DNA of 64,000 bases, from contig CP024846.1 of NCBI GenBank assembly GCA_004564215.1, forward strand, positions 2,679,501-2,743,500, written 5' to 3'. Made by a program: the position numbers and the translations under genes. The notes under the pieces are model-generated. The model worked only from the letters and a program-made list of their open reading frames with translations, did not search any database and was not told the DNA's origin. How positions within the stretch are numbered: the stretch's first letter is position 1; each line of letters starts with the position of its first letter. This document shows positions 37,803-47,017 of the stretch, piece after piece. The DNA comes from Beijerinckiaceae bacterium. GTDB taxonomy: Bacteria; Pseudomonadota; Alphaproteobacteria; Rhizobiales; Beijerinckiaceae.

Positions 37803-39878
37803 ATGGATGAAAAGAATCCGCGCGGAAACCCGCTGCTTGAACCATGGACGGGGCCTTTCGAAATCCCTCCGTTCGATCAGCTGAAACCGGAGCAATTCCG
37901 GCACGCGTTTGAGGTTGCTCTAGGCGCGGCGCGCGGCGAAATCCAGTCGATCGCCAATAATCCCGAGTCCCCGACATTCGCAAATACGATCGAGGCGCTC
38001 GAAAAAAGCGGCCGCGAATTGACCCGCGTTGCCTCGGTTTTTTTCAATCTGGCGGGCGCCGACACCAATGACGAACTCGAAGCGATCGAGCGCGAGGTCA
38101 CGCCCTTGCTCGCGCGCCATCGCAGCGAACTTTATCTCAACGAGGCGCTGTTCCAGCGTGTCGATGCGCTGCAGGCCAAGAGGGACACGCTCGATCTCGA
38201 TGCCGAACAAGCCCGTGTTTTGGAGCGCTATCATATTGCCTTCCGGCGCAACGGCGGCGGACTGCCGCAGCAAACCAAGGCGCGACTCGCCGAGATCAAC
38301 GAGCGGTTGGCGACGCTTGGCACAAACTTCGGCCAAAACATTCTTGCCGATGAGCGAGCCTATATGCTGGTTTTGTCGACGCCGGAGGAGCTCGCCGGAC
38401 TTCCTGACTCGCTGATAGACGCGGCAGCGCAAACCGCCGCCGACCGGGGCCTTCCCGGCAAATATGGAATCACGCTTTCGCGTTCGAGCATCGAACCGTT
38501 CTTGCAGTTTTCGACGCGTCGCGATCTTCGTGAAAAAGCGTTTCGGGCCTGGACCCAGCGCGGCGAAAGCGGCGGGGTGACGGACAATCGCGCCATTGCG
38601 GCCGAAATGGTGCAATTACGGGCCGAACGCGCGCAGCTTCTCGGCTTTGAAAGTTTCGCGCATTTCCGCGTCGCCGATACGATGGCGAAAACCCCGCAGG
38701 CCGCGCTCGATCTATTGCAGTCCGTATGGGTGCCCGCGCGGGCCCGAGCCCTGCGCGAGGAGGAAGCCTTGCAGGCGCTGGTCGCCGGGGAGGGCGGCAA
38801 TTTCGATCTTGCCCCTTGGGATTGGCGCTTTTATGCCGAGCGCCGCCGCAAGCTGGAGTTCGATCTCGACGAAGGCGAGCTCAAGCCCTATCTGCAACTG
38901 GACAAAATGATTGAGGCGGCGTTTTTCACCGCCAACCGGCTGTTCGGCCTCTCTTTCATCGAACGCACAGATCTGCCGCTCTACCACCCGGACGCGCGGT
39001 CTTGGACGGTGGCCGGACGCGACGGCCAAGAGCTCGCGCTTTTTGTCGGCGATTATTTCGCACGGCCCTCGAAGCATAGCGGCGCCTGGATGAGTTCGTT
39101 CCGGGAACAGCACAAGCTCGAAGGCGAGGTCCGGCCGATCATCGTTAATGTTTTGAATTTTGCCAAGGCCGCCGAGGGGCAGGCCAGCCTTCTGAGTTTC
39201 GATGATGCGCGCACCTTGTTTCATGAATTCGGTCATGCCCTCCACGGCATGTTGTCGAATGTCACCTATCCGATGATCTCGGGCACCAATGTCGCCCGCG
39301 ACTTTGTCGAATTCCCATCGCAGCTTTACGAGCATTGGCTGGAGCAGCCGGAAATTCTGCGCCGCTTCGCCGTGCATCACGAAACCGGCGAACCGATGCC
39401 GGAAGCGCTGGTTCAAAGGCTCTTGTCGGCGCGTCAATTCAACCAGGGTTTTGCGACCGTCGAATATGCGTCATCGGCTCTGATCGATCTCAATCTTCAT
39501 CTTGAGCCGAAGCCCGAAGCGATCGATATCGTCGAATTTGAAAAGCAGCAACTCGGCAAGCTTGGCATGCCCGGCTCGATTGTCATGCGCCACCGCACAC
39601 CGCATTTCCAGCACATCTTCTCCGGCGATTCCTATTCGGCGGGCTATTACAGCTATCTCTGGTCGGAAGTGCTCGATGCCGATGGATTTGGGGCTTTCGA
39701 GGAGCGCGGCGATATTTTCGATCCCGAGACCGCCAGCAGGCTGGAGACTTACGTTTATTCCGCAGGCTATAGCCGCGATCCGGATGAGGCCTATAAGCGG
39801 TTTCGCGGCAGCGCGGCGCGGCCCGAGCCGCTCTTGCGCAAGCGCGGGCTGATGGAGGCGCCGTCCACAGAAGTTTGA
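37803..39878 (+). CDS. dcp: M3 family metallopeptidase (peptidyl-dipeptidase / oligopeptidase)
   Basis: Cytoplasmic zinc peptidase that degrades short peptides. The 691-residue protein has no signal peptide. It has the zinc motif HEFGH at 474-478 in DARTLFHEFGHALHGML, the third-ligand region DFVEFPSQLYEHWLEQPE and the conserved substrate loop FQHIFSGDSYSAGYYSYLW near the C-terminus, all typical of M3A enzymes. The N-terminus (NPLLEPWTGPFEIPPFDQL) matches Dcp-type rather than PrlC-type, but the distinction is not certain. Confidence 0.93.
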   Translation: MDEKNPRGNPLLEPWTGPFEIPPFDQLKPEQFRHAFEVALGAARGEIQSIANNPESPTFANTIEALEKSGRELTRVASVFFNLAGADTNDELEAIEREVTPLLARHRSELYLNEALFQRVDALQAKRDTLDLDAEQARVLERYHIAFRRNGGGLPQQTKARLAEINERLATLGTNFGQNILADERAYMLVLSTPEELAGLPDSLIDAAAQTAADRGLPGKYGITLSRSSIEPFLQFSTRRDLREKAFRAWTQRGESGGVTDNRAIAAEMVQLRAERAQLLGFESFAHFRVADTMAKTPQAALDLLQSVWVPARARALREEEALQALVAGEGGNFDLAPWDWRFYAERRRKLEFDLDEGELKPYLQLDKMIEAAFFTANRLFGLSFIERTDLPLYHPDARSWTVAGRDGQELALFVGDYFARPSKHSGAWMSSFREQHKLEGEVRPIIVNVLNFAKAAEGQASLLSFDDARTLFHEFGHALHGMLSNVTYPMISGTNVARDFVEFPSQLYEHWLEQPEILRRFAVHHETGEPMPEALVQRLLSARQFNQGFATVEYASSALIDLNLHLEPKPEAIDIVEFEKQQLGKLGMPGSIVMRHRTPHFQHIFSGDSYSAGYYSYLWSEVLDADGFGAFEERGDIFDPETASRLETYVYSAGYSRDPDEAYKRFRGSAARPEPLLRKRGLMEAPSTEV

Positions 39879-39911
39879 GCTGGCCTGGAAAAGGGTAGAA
39901 CCAACGGCCCA

Positions 39912-39956
39912 GATCACGATGATTTTGGATTGACTCAATCCAAAATCATCGTGATC
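39912..39956. terminator. Perfect 20-bp hairpin after the M3 peptidase gene
   Basis: The 20-base arm starting GATCACGATGATTTTGG is followed by the loop GACTC and its exact reverse complement. It lies 33 bases after the peptidase stop, so it can act as a terminator, but its perfect symmetry and the adjoining palindrome at 39970 make it more likely part of a dispersed repeat. Confidence 0.7.
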
Positions 39957-39969
39957 GATTCTAAAAATT

Positions 39970-40022
39970 TAGAGCGGGATGCGGGCGGAAAACCGGCTTC
40001 CACTTTTCCTCATCCTGCTCTA
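39970..40022. repeat. REP/RIME-like palindromic intergenic element
   Basis: The element starts TAGAGCGGGATG and ends CATCCTGCTCTA, near-perfect reverse complements, with a core GGAAAACCGGCTTCCACTTT. Similar TAGAGC...GCTCTA elements are abundant between genes in Hyphomicrobiales genomes. A second, divergent member occurs at 53301-53416. Confidence 0.65.
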
Positions 40023-40160
40023 GGCCATTGATCTTTAAAGGTTTAGCTGGTTTTTTCGGCGCAAATGGCAGCGTGAGCCTATCTGCCCCTTGCGAAATTT
40101 CCGCAGCCATGCGCCATGCTGGGGCTGCCAGACTCACAGCGTCTCCCCGAGGGGAATTCC

Positions 40161-41201
40161 ATGTCCTTGAATGTCGCCGTCCAAATGGACCCGATCGACA
40201 AGATCAACATTGCCGGCGATTCGACCTTCGCTCTGATGCTTGAGGCGCGCGCCCGCGGCCACAAACTCTTCTACTACACCCCCGACAAGCTTTCCCTGCA
40301 GGATGGACGTGTGGTGGCCGTGGCAGCGCCGATCGAAGTGCGGGATGTCGAAGGCGATCATTTCAGCCTGGGCGCGGCCGCCCGAATCGACCTTGCCTCC
40401 CTGGACATCGTGCTGCTGCGCCAGGATCCGCCGTTCGATCTGGCCTATATCACCTCGACCCATCTCCTCGAGCATTTGCAGCCCAAGGTTCTGATCGTCA
40501 ATGATCCGGCAAGTGTCCGCAATGCGCCGGAAAAGCTTTTTGTGATGCGTTTTCCGCAGCTTATGCCCCCAACCCTGATCACCCGGGACAAGCAGGCGAT
40601 TGAGGCGTTCCGGCAGGAGCACGGGGAGGTGGTCATGAAACCCCTGCATGGGCACGGCGGCGCGGCCGTATTCAAAATCGCCCGCAAAGACCCGAATTTC
40701 GGTTCGCTCTACGATCTTTTCGCCACCACTTTTCGCGAACCCTGGGTTGTCCAGCGCTTTTTACCCAAGGTGGCGGAAGGCGACAAGCGCATCATTCTGA
40801 TTGACGGCGTAGCGGCCGGCGCGGTCAACCGGGTGCCGGCCGAGAATGATATTCGCTCAAATCTTGTGCGGGGCGGTGCCGCCGCCGCCACGGAGTTCAC
40901 GCCGCGGGAGCGGGAAATCTGCGCGACCATCGGACCTGAACTTAAGCGGCTGGGATTGCTTTTCACCGGTATAGACGTCATCGACGGCAATTTAACCGAG
41001 ATCAATGTGACATCGCCGACGGGGATCCGGGCGATCAAACGGCTTGGCGGACCAGACCTCGCGGCTTCGATCTGGGATGCGATCGAGGCAAAAATGCTGC
41101 CCAAATCGGCCTTGCCATTGATGGAAACGGGCCCCAAATCAGATAGGATAGGGGTCAAGGTCCACGGCGCTTCCCCCTCGCCCGACAGCAGGAATCCATG
41201 A
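40161..41201 (+). CDS. gshB: Glutathione synthetase
   Basis: Ligates glycine to gamma-glutamylcysteine using ATP. The 346-residue ATP-grasp enzyme starts [21 protein letters not shown] and shows [46 protein letters not shown] and the metal-binding [22 protein letters not shown] 40161 has a strong GAGGGGAA site. Its stop overlaps the glnD start (ATGA), so the two are translationally coupled. Confidence 0.96.
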   Translation: MSLNVAVQMDPIDKINIAGDSTFALMLEARARGHKLFYYTPDKLSLQDGRVVAVAAPIEVRDVEGDHFSLGAAARIDLASLDIVLLRQDPPFDLAYITSTHLLEHLQPKVLIVNDPASVRNAPEKLFVMRFPQLMPPTLITRDKQAIEAFRQEHGEVVMKPLHGHGGAAVFKIARKDPNFGSLYDLFATTFREPWVVQRFLPKVAEGDKRIILIDGVAAGAVNRVPAENDIRSNLVRGGAAAATEFTPREREICATIGPELKRLGLLFTGIDVIDGNLTEINVTSPTGIRAIKRLGGPDLAASIWDAIEAKMLPKSALPLMETGPKSDRIGVKVHGASPSPDSRNP

Positions 41202-44041
41202 ACGTCTTGCTCGAGACAGTGTCGCCGGGCCGCCCCCGGCGCAACAGGATGAACTTGCCGCAGGGAGCTTATTTCCATCGGGCGAACCTGTGCGCCGAGC
41301 TTGCGGCCCTCCGTTCCGGGGATGAGCCGCCGCATGTGATCCGCAAAGAGGTGGTCACGCTTTTCCGCACTGCGCTGAACCACGGACGCACGCTTGCCCG
41401 CAAGAGTCTCATGGCCAATGGTGGCGGTCTCGCTTGTGCCGGCCATCTTGCCCATATCGAAGATGAATTGATCCGGGCGATCTTCGAATATGTGACGACC
41501 TATGTTCATCCCTGTGAAGGCGAGACCGCTGACAAAGCGCTCGTGATCGCCGCGGTGGGCGGCTATGGCCGCGCCACCCTGGCGCCAGGTTCGGACATCG
41601 ATTTGCTGTTCCTGCTGCCTTCAGGCAACCGGCTTCGCGCCGAACGGATCGTCGAAGCGATCCTTTATATGCTTTGGGATCTGGGCCAGAAAGTTGGCCA
41701 TTCGACCCGCACCGTCAAGGAATGTCTGGTTGAAGCCCGCGGCGACATGACGATCCGCACGTCGCTTCTGGAAGCGCGCCACATCGTTGGCGACATGGAG
41801 CTGTTTGAGACCCTGCGGACGCGGTTCGAGCGCGAGATCGTTCGCGGCACAGCCGCCGAATTCGTCGCCGCCAAGCTCGCCGAACGCGATACCCGCATCG
41901 CGCTGGCGGGGCGCTCGCGCTATCTTGTGGAACCGCAAGTCAAGGACGGAAAAGGCGGTCTCCGCGATCTGAATACTTTGTTTTGGATCGCCAAATACGT
42001 CTATCAGGTGCGCGAGTCCGCTGATCTTGTCGCCGCCGGGCTGTTTTCCAGATCCGAATACCGGCTGTTCCTGCGCTGCGAGGAGTTTCTTTGGCGGGTG
42101 CGCTGCCATCTGCATTTTCTGACCGGCAGGGCGGAAGAGAGGCTGAGCTTCGACCATCAACGCCGGATCGCCGAAAGGCTCGGCTATTCGAGCCGCGGCG
42201 GTCTGGCGAGCGTTGAGCGGTTCATGAAGCATTACTTCCTGATCGCCAAGGATGTCGGCGATTTGACCGCGATCGTCTGCGCGGCGCTGGAAGAAAAGCA
42301 AGCCAAGCCCACGGCTACGCTCGACCGTTTCAGACCGTTTCTGCGCAAGCAGAAGGTGATCAAGACGGGTGATTTCGAAGTCGAGAATGGCCGCGTCACC
42401 GTCACAAGTCCGGATGTGTTTGTGCGCGATCCGGTCAATCTCATCAGGCTTTTTTGGGTCGCGGACCGCAATGGCCTGGCGATTCATCCCGATGCCACGA
42501 GACTTGTTACGCGGGCTCTGAAGAGGATCGATGCGAAGCTCCGCGCCGATCCCGAAGCCAATCGGCTGTTCTTGGAAATTCTGACGTCCCGAAACGAATC
42601 CGAAATTGTTCTGCGCCTCATGAACGAAGCCGGCGTCCTCGGACGTTTCATTCCCGATTTCGGCCGCATCGTCGCGCTGATGCAATTCAACATGTACCAC
42701 CATTATACCGTCGACGAACATCTGTTGCGGGCGGTGGGCAATCTCGCCGAGATCGAGTCTCGCAAGATGGCCGCCGAGCTTCCCTTGGCGACCGAGATCG
42801 TGCCTTCGATCGGAAATCGAAGGGCACTGTTTCTTGCGCTTTTTCTGCACGATATCGCCAAAGGGCGCATGGAAGATCACTCCGTGGCGGGCGTCGATGT
42901 TGCCAGATCGCTGGGCCCGCGCCTCGGCCTGACGGAGGCCGAGACCGAGACCGTCGCTTGGCTGGTGGAAAACCATTTGATCATGTCGGATACAGCGCAG
43001 CGGCGCGATCTCGCCGACAATAAAACAATTGAGACCTTCGCAAACCGCGTTCAGACTCTGGAACGCCTCAAGATGCTTTTTGTCCTGACCGTCTGCGACA
43101 TCCGTGCTGTCGGTCCGGGCGTTTGGAACAATTGGAAGGGCGAGCTGTTGCGGACTCTCTATTGGGAGGCCGAGGTCGTGCTCGCCGGCGGCCACTCCAC
43201 GATCAATCGTAAGCAGCGTGTCGCCCAGGCCCGCGCGGAACTGCGGCGGGCTCTGCCGACGTGGTCGGACCTCGATTTCGAGGCCTATGCGGCGCGGCTC
43301 CCCCAACCCTATTGGCTCAAGGCGACGCTGGCGCAGAAGCTGCTCCATGCCAAGCTTTTGAATATGACCGAGATGGAGGTGTTTGCGCCGATTACCCATA
43401 TTCTGGCGGATCGCGAGCGCGGTGTGACAGAGCTCACCATCATCGCCCCCGATCATGCCCGACTCTTGTCTATTGTTGCCGGAGCTTGTGCATCCTCTTC
43501 GGCCAATATTGTCGATGCCCAGGTTTTCACGACAACCGACGGGCTGGCCCTCGATACGATCTTCATTTCACGCGCGTTCGATCATGATGAAGACGAAATG
43601 CGGCGTGCGGGCCGGATTATTCTGACGATCGAGCGGGCGTTGACCGGCGAAATCCGGTTGCGCGATGTGATTCCTGGATCGACCGGGCAAAGCGGTCGCC
43701 CGGTTTTCCGTATCCATCCGGAAGTGTCGATCGACAATACGCTTTCGAATCGGTTCACGGTCCTCGAAGTGACGGGCCTTGACAGACCCGGCGTGCTATA
43801 CGAACTGACAACGATTATTTCGAGACTGAACCTCAACATAGCGTCGGCGCATATTGCGACCTTTGGCGAAAAGGTTGCGGACGTTTTTTATGTGACCGAT
43901 CTGACCGGCGAGAAAATCATTTCGGAGCGCCAGCAGGATGCGATTCGCCGTGCGATTTTAGGAATTTTCATCTCAAACCAAGACGTCCTTCCGGCACCAG
44001 GTCCCACTCTGGAGCATTCGGGCGAACTTAAATTTGGCTGA
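41198..44041 (+). CDS. glnD: [Protein-PII] uridylyltransferase/uridylyl-removing enzyme
   Basis: Nitrogen sensor that uridylylates PII when glutamine is low and removes UMP when it is high. The 947-residue protein has a nucleotidyltransferase site at about 121-140 ([20 protein letters not shown]), the helical GlnE/GlnD linker, an HD domain near 548-560 ([14 protein letters not shown]) for deuridylylation, and two C-terminal ACT domains at about 745-825 and 853-935 ([31 protein letters not shown]). All expected domains are intact. Confidence 0.97.
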   Translation: MNVLLETVSPGRPRRNRMNLPQGAYFHRANLCAELAALRSGDEPPHVIRKEVVTLFRTALNHGRTLARKSLMANGGGLACAGHLAHIEDELIRAIFEYVTTYVHPCEGETADKALVIAAVGGYGRATLAPGSDIDLLFLLPSGNRLRAERIVEAILYMLWDLGQKVGHSTRTVKECLVEARGDMTIRTSLLEARHIVGDMELFETLRTRFEREIVRGTAAEFVAAKLAERDTRIALAGRSRYLVEPQVKDGKGGLRDLNTLFWIAKYVYQVRESADLVAAGLFSRSEYRLFLRCEEFLWRVRCHLHFLTGRAEERLSFDHQRRIAERLGYSSRGGLASVERFMKHYFLIAKDVGDLTAIVCAALEEKQAKPTATLDRFRPFLRKQKVIKTGDFEVENGRVTVTSPDVFVRDPVNLIRLFWVADRNGLAIHPDATRLVTRALKRIDAKLRADPEANRLFLEILTSRNESEIVLRLMNEAGVLGRFIPDFGRIVALMQFNMYHHYTVDEHLLRAVGNLAEIESRKMAAELPLATEIVPSIGNRRALFLALFLHDIAKGRMEDHSVAGVDVARSLGPRLGLTEAETETVAWLVENHLIMSDTAQRRDLADNKTIETFANRVQTLERLKMLFVLTVCDIRAVGPGVWNNWKGELLRTLYWEAEVVLAGGHSTINRKQRVAQARAELRRALPTWSDLDFEAYAARLPQPYWLKATLAQKLLHAKLLNMTEMEVFAPITHILADRERGVTELTIIAPDHARLLSIVAGACASSSANIVDAQVFTTTDGLALDTIFISRAFDHDEDEMRRAGRIILTIERALTGEIRLRDVIPGSTGQSGRPVFRIHPEVSIDNTLSNRFTVLEVTGLDRPGVLYELTTIISRLNLNIASAHIATFGEKVADVFYVTDLTGEKIISERQQDAIRRAILGIFISNQDVLPAPGPTLEHSGELKFG

Positions 44042-44164
44042 TAGAGGTTGCAGAAGCGGAGGGGTCACCGGGTCCCCGCGCTTATTTGAGATTGCCGGGA
44101 AAAGCTTGATTTTCGTGGCCGGAAAATAGATATCCGGCGTAGTTTGGCATGCAGCAGAGCGATC

Positions 44165-44758
44165 ATGAACAATTCAAAAAACGCCGAAAATGAACCTGCC
44201 GACGAGGCGCGCGACCCAGTGGCGCAAGCGCCGCAGCAAGGAGCGGCGGAGTCCGCAACCGAGCTCGACCCTCTTCAGATCGAAAACGCGGGGCTGAAGG
44301 ACAAGCTCCTCAGAACCCTCGCCGAGATGGAGAATCTGCGGCGGCGTGCCGAGCGGGAGGTTGCCGACGCCAAAACCTATGGTGTGACCTCGTTCGCGCG
44401 CGATCTGCTGCCCTTCGCCGACAATCTACGCCGCGCCGTCGAAAGCGTCCCGACCGAGGCGCGAGAAAAGGCCGAGGCCGCTTGGAAAACCTTGATCGAG
44501 GGGATCGAACTCACCGAACGCGACTTCCTTTCGCGGCTTGGCAAGTTCGGCATCAGGAAGCTTGAACCGCAGGGATCCAAGTTCGATCCGCATTTCCACG
44601 AGGCCTTGTTCGAAGTGCCCGATGAGACAGTGCCGAACGGTACGATCGTCCAGGTTGTCGAAGATGGCTACGCGATCGGTGATCGGGTTCTCCGGCCGGC
44701 CAAAGTCGGGGTCTCGCGCGGCGGGCCCAAGACCGCAAACCAAAACGCTCCCGCCTGA
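44165..44758 (+). CDS. grpE: Nucleotide exchange factor GrpE
   Basis: Cochaperone that releases ADP from DnaK. The 197 residues comprise an acidic, disordered start, a long helix (LDPLQIENAGLKDKLLRTLAE, about 45-95) and the beta-wing domain ending GTIVQVVEDGYAIGDRVLRPAKVGVS, the GrpE signature. ATG 44165 is chosen over an upstream TTG. A weak promoter-like pair TTGATT (44106) and AGATAT (44128) precedes it; heat-shock control is expected for the family, but I cannot show a sigma-32 site. hrcA is not adjacent in this window. Confidence 0.95.
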   Translation: MNNSKNAENEPADEARDPVAQAPQQGAAESATELDPLQIENAGLKDKLLRTLAEMENLRRRAEREVADAKTYGVTSFARDLLPFADNLRRAVESVPTEAREKAEAAWKTLIEGIELTERDFLSRLGKFGIRKLEPQGSKFDPHFHEALFEVPDETVPNGTIVQVVEDGYAIGDRVLRPAKVGVSRGGPKTANQNAPA

Positions 44759-44770
44759 GGGGGGAGCGTT
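44744..44770 (+). terminator. Rho-independent-like terminator of grpE
   Basis: AACGCTCCC (44744-44752) pairs with GGGAGCGTT (44762-44770) across a 9-base loop that contains the grpE stop codon. The hairpin lies between grpE and the convergent porin gene, so it may serve both. Confidence 0.7.
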
Positions 44771-44808
44771 CTTCCGGGGCTTGAGCGCCTCGCAGCCGGC
44801 AGTGCCGA

Positions 44809-45528
44809 CTAGTATTTGAAGGTGATGCCGACGGTGGCCAGCCAGGGATCGAGCTGGAGATGCGAACGAACTGGGACAAACGTCCCGGGACGGACCACCA
44901 AACCCTGTCCATCGGTTGAATAGAACAGTTTTTTCCCGTCGACGAACACGCCCCAGTTCTCCGTGAGCATGTAATCGGCGCCGGCTTGAAGCGCTAAGCC
45001 AAAATTCTGGTCGACGCTGAAGTCTGCGAGAATCCCGTCGCTGATATTGGCAAAAACCAACCCATAGCCGACGCCAGCACCAACATAGGGCTGAATGGCA
45101 CCGAATTGAGTGAAATGATATTGCAGGAGACCTATCGCCAGACCTGCGCGGGTACTTCCTTGCAGGTTGGTGCCATAAAGTCCCGCCATCGGAAAGCCTG
45201 TCGCCTTGTAACGTTCGATCGGGGGTACTCCGGTCGAGAACGCGATGGCGATATTGGGCGTGATAAAATACCCTAATTCCAAAGCCAAAGTGTAAACGGG
45301 CCGGATAGCAATATTCGACGCGGTGAATAAGCCACCGCCAGTCCGGCTGCCATTGGTTTCGAAGAAAGAGCCGATCGCTCCGGCATGAACAAAGAAGAGC
45401 GGAGCGCGGGGTTCCTGTTCGCTCTGCGGAGCCAAGTCTGCCGCCGTGGCGGGAATGGACCCTGAGGAAATGATGACCCCGAGGGAGAGCATCATCACCG
45501 CAGCATAAAATTTCAATGCACTAGTCAT
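44809..45528 (-). CDS. OmpW family outer membrane protein (copy 2)
   Basis: A 239-residue beta-barrel protein of the OmpW family. The signal peptide (about 1-31) ends near ATAADLAP. Alternating strands follow, with YTLALELGYFITPNIAIAFSTGVPP, LLQYHFTQFGAIQPYVGAGVGYGLVF and the C-terminal ITFKY, where the final aromatic is the outer-membrane insertion signal. OmpW proteins are thought to pass small hydrophobic molecules. The start is the ATG at 45528, with TTGAGGAA upstream, though the frame stays open to 45609. It lies downstream of a paralogue sharing most strands. Confidence 0.88.
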   Translation of the reverse strand: MTSALKFYAAVMMLSLGVIISSGSIPATAADLAPQSEQEPRAPLFFVHAGAIGSFFETNGSRTGGGLFTASNIAIRPVYTLALELGYFITPNIAIAFSTGVPPIERYKATGFPMAGLYGTNLQGSTRAGLAIGLLQYHFTQFGAIQPYVGAGVGYGLVFANISDGILADFSVDQNFGLALQAGADYMLTENWGVFVDGKKLFYSTDGQGLVVRPGTFVPVRSHLQLDPWLATVGITFKY

Positions 45529-45574
45529 AGTGTTCCTCAACTTCATGCAAGCAGGGACTTCATGTAAGGAGGAA

Positions 45575-45606
45575 CCAGCCTTGCGGAAATTATTCTGCAA
45601 GGCTGG
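45575..45606 (-). terminator. Hairpin between the two OmpW genes
   Basis: CCAGCCTTGC and GCAAGGCTGG form a perfect 10-bp stem around a 12-base loop. It sits 9 bases downstream of the upstream porin stop. It has no long T run, so it could attenuate rather than end transcription, giving unequal amounts of the two porins. Confidence 0.6.
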
Positions 45607-45615
45607 CATTCGCTA

Positions 45616-46341
45616 CTAGTACTTGAAGGTAATGCCCGCTCCGGCGACCCAAGGATCAAGCTGAACGTGGGTCCGAATTGGGACATTCGTGTTCAGGAGA
45701 AAGCCCTGGGCGGTTGTCGCGTAGAACACCTTTTTCAGATCGACAAACACACCCCAATTGTCGGTCAGCATGTAATCGGCACCACCCTGCAAGACGAGGC
45801 CAAAATTCTGGTCGACGGTGAAGTCGCGGAGAATTCCGTCGCTGATGTTGCCGAAATTGAGCACATAGGCCGCGCCGACGCCGAGATACGGCTGGAGGGC
45901 ACCGAAATTGGTGAAGTGATATTGAAGGAGCAGCATCGCCGGCCCATAGCGGACGCTACCCAAAAGATCGGTTCCGACAGCGCCAGCCACGGTGAGGCCT
46001 GTCGCCTTGAGATGCGCAACCGGCGGGACGCCAGCTGACAGCGCGATCGCGATATTCGGGGTGACGAAATAGCCGGCTTCCAAGCCCAAGGTATAATCCG
46101 GGCGCGTGGCTATGTTCGAAATTCCGATCCCGCCCAGAACGGGGACGGAATTGAAGAAGCCGCCGCCGGTCGATTGCGCATTAACCGTCTTGAACACGCC
46201 CAAGGCACCGACATGGACAAAGAAGATGGGTGCCGGCGGCGGGAGCGGCTCTGGCGTAGGAGCCAAGTCCGCGGCGTCAGCTCGCGTGATCGCGAGGGCT
46301 GCAATGAAAGCAGCGGCCCAGATTTTGATAACACCGGTCAT
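45616..46341 (-). CDS. OmpW family outer membrane protein (copy 1)
   Basis: A 241-residue OmpW-type barrel with a signal peptide ending ADAADLAP, then strands including YTLGLEAGYFVTPNIAIALS, LLLQYHFTNFGALQPYLGVG and the terminal ITFKY. It is clearly paralogous to the next gene downstream over its full length. The two genes even share the base string around their stops (CTAGTA-TTGAAGGT). The ATG at 46341 has GGAGGGAAA upstream. It is divergent from copC across 262 bases that contain the palindrome TTGAC-N5-GTCAA at 46384-46398. Confidence 0.9.
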   Translation of the reverse strand: MTGVIKIWAAAFIAALAITRADAADLAPTPEPLPPPAPIFFVHVGALGVFKTVNAQSTGGGFFNSVPVLGGIGISNIATRPDYTLGLEAGYFVTPNIAIALSAGVPPVAHLKATGLTVAGAVGTDLLGSVRYGPAMLLLQYHFTNFGALQPYLGVGAAYVLNFGNISDGILRDFTVDQNFGLVLQGGADYMLTDNWGVFVDLKKVFYATTAQGFLLNTNVPIRTHVQLDPWVAGAGITFKY

Positions 46342-46603
46342 GAACTTTCCCTCCGTATTTTATGCCTTAGGGTTCACGCGATATTGACTTTTTGTCAAAC
46401 GATCGGTGCTTGTCACAGCCCATTCGATGAGCACTATGACTTTTTTATCACGTTCTGAGCGCCCAAGTGGCGGAACCGGTTCGGCTGCAACTTTGATTCA
46501 AAACAAAATGGGCTCTAATGTGCGGTGGTAGTTAGGGCGATCCTCAGGACCCGCTTAAGAGGTATCTGGCCCCAAGGGGAAGCGCCGGCACAAGGAGTAA
46601 CAA

Positions 46604-47005
46604 ATGAAGTCCGCGATACGACCGACCGTTAGAGGTTTGGCGCTGCTGGTGTTTGTGATTGCCGCCTATGCGATGGGGCCAGGAATCACCGAAGTTTCCG
46701 CCCATTCGCGGCTGGTCAAGTCGGAACCGTCGGCCCGCGCCGTCCTCGATGCGACCCCCAAAGAGTTGAAGCTGTGGTTCAACGAAGGCGTCGAACCGGC
46801 CTTCGCTAAGGTCTGGATCATCCAGAAAAGCGGACCTGAAATCCAACTGAGCACGCGCGGCGACAGCTCCGACCCGCGGCTTCTCGTCGCCACGCTTCCA
46901 GATAATCTGCCAGCTGGGCCGGTCGTCATCGGGTATCACATGCTTTCCGTTGACGGCCACGTGGTCGAGGACAAGCTTACCTTCACGGTCAAGGCTCCGA
47001 GTTAG
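46604..47005 (+). CDS. copC: Copper-binding periplasmic protein CopC
   Basis: A 133-residue periplasmic copper carrier. The signal peptide ends EVSA, so the mature protein begins at His34 (HSRLVKS). With Asp117 and His119 in VDGHVVED this makes the Cu(II)-type site (N-terminal His, Asp, His) of the CopC family. The Cu(I) Met-rich loop is absent. The ribosome-binding site AAGGAG precedes the ATG. It lies 12 bases before the CopD fusion, so the pair should act together in copper handling. Confidence 0.93.
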   Translation: MKSAIRPTVRGLALLVFVIAAYAMGPGITEVSAHSRLVKSEPSARAVLDATPKELKLWFNEGVEPAFAKVWIIQKSGPEIQLSTRGDSSDPRLLVATLPDNLPAGPVVIGYHMLSVDGHVVEDKLTFTVKAPS

Positions 47006-47017
47006 GGGCGGCGAGAT

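Noticed and set aside
41621..43456. 611-codon open frame antisense to glnD
   Set aside because: Shadow of the GlnD reading frame; no recognisable domain.
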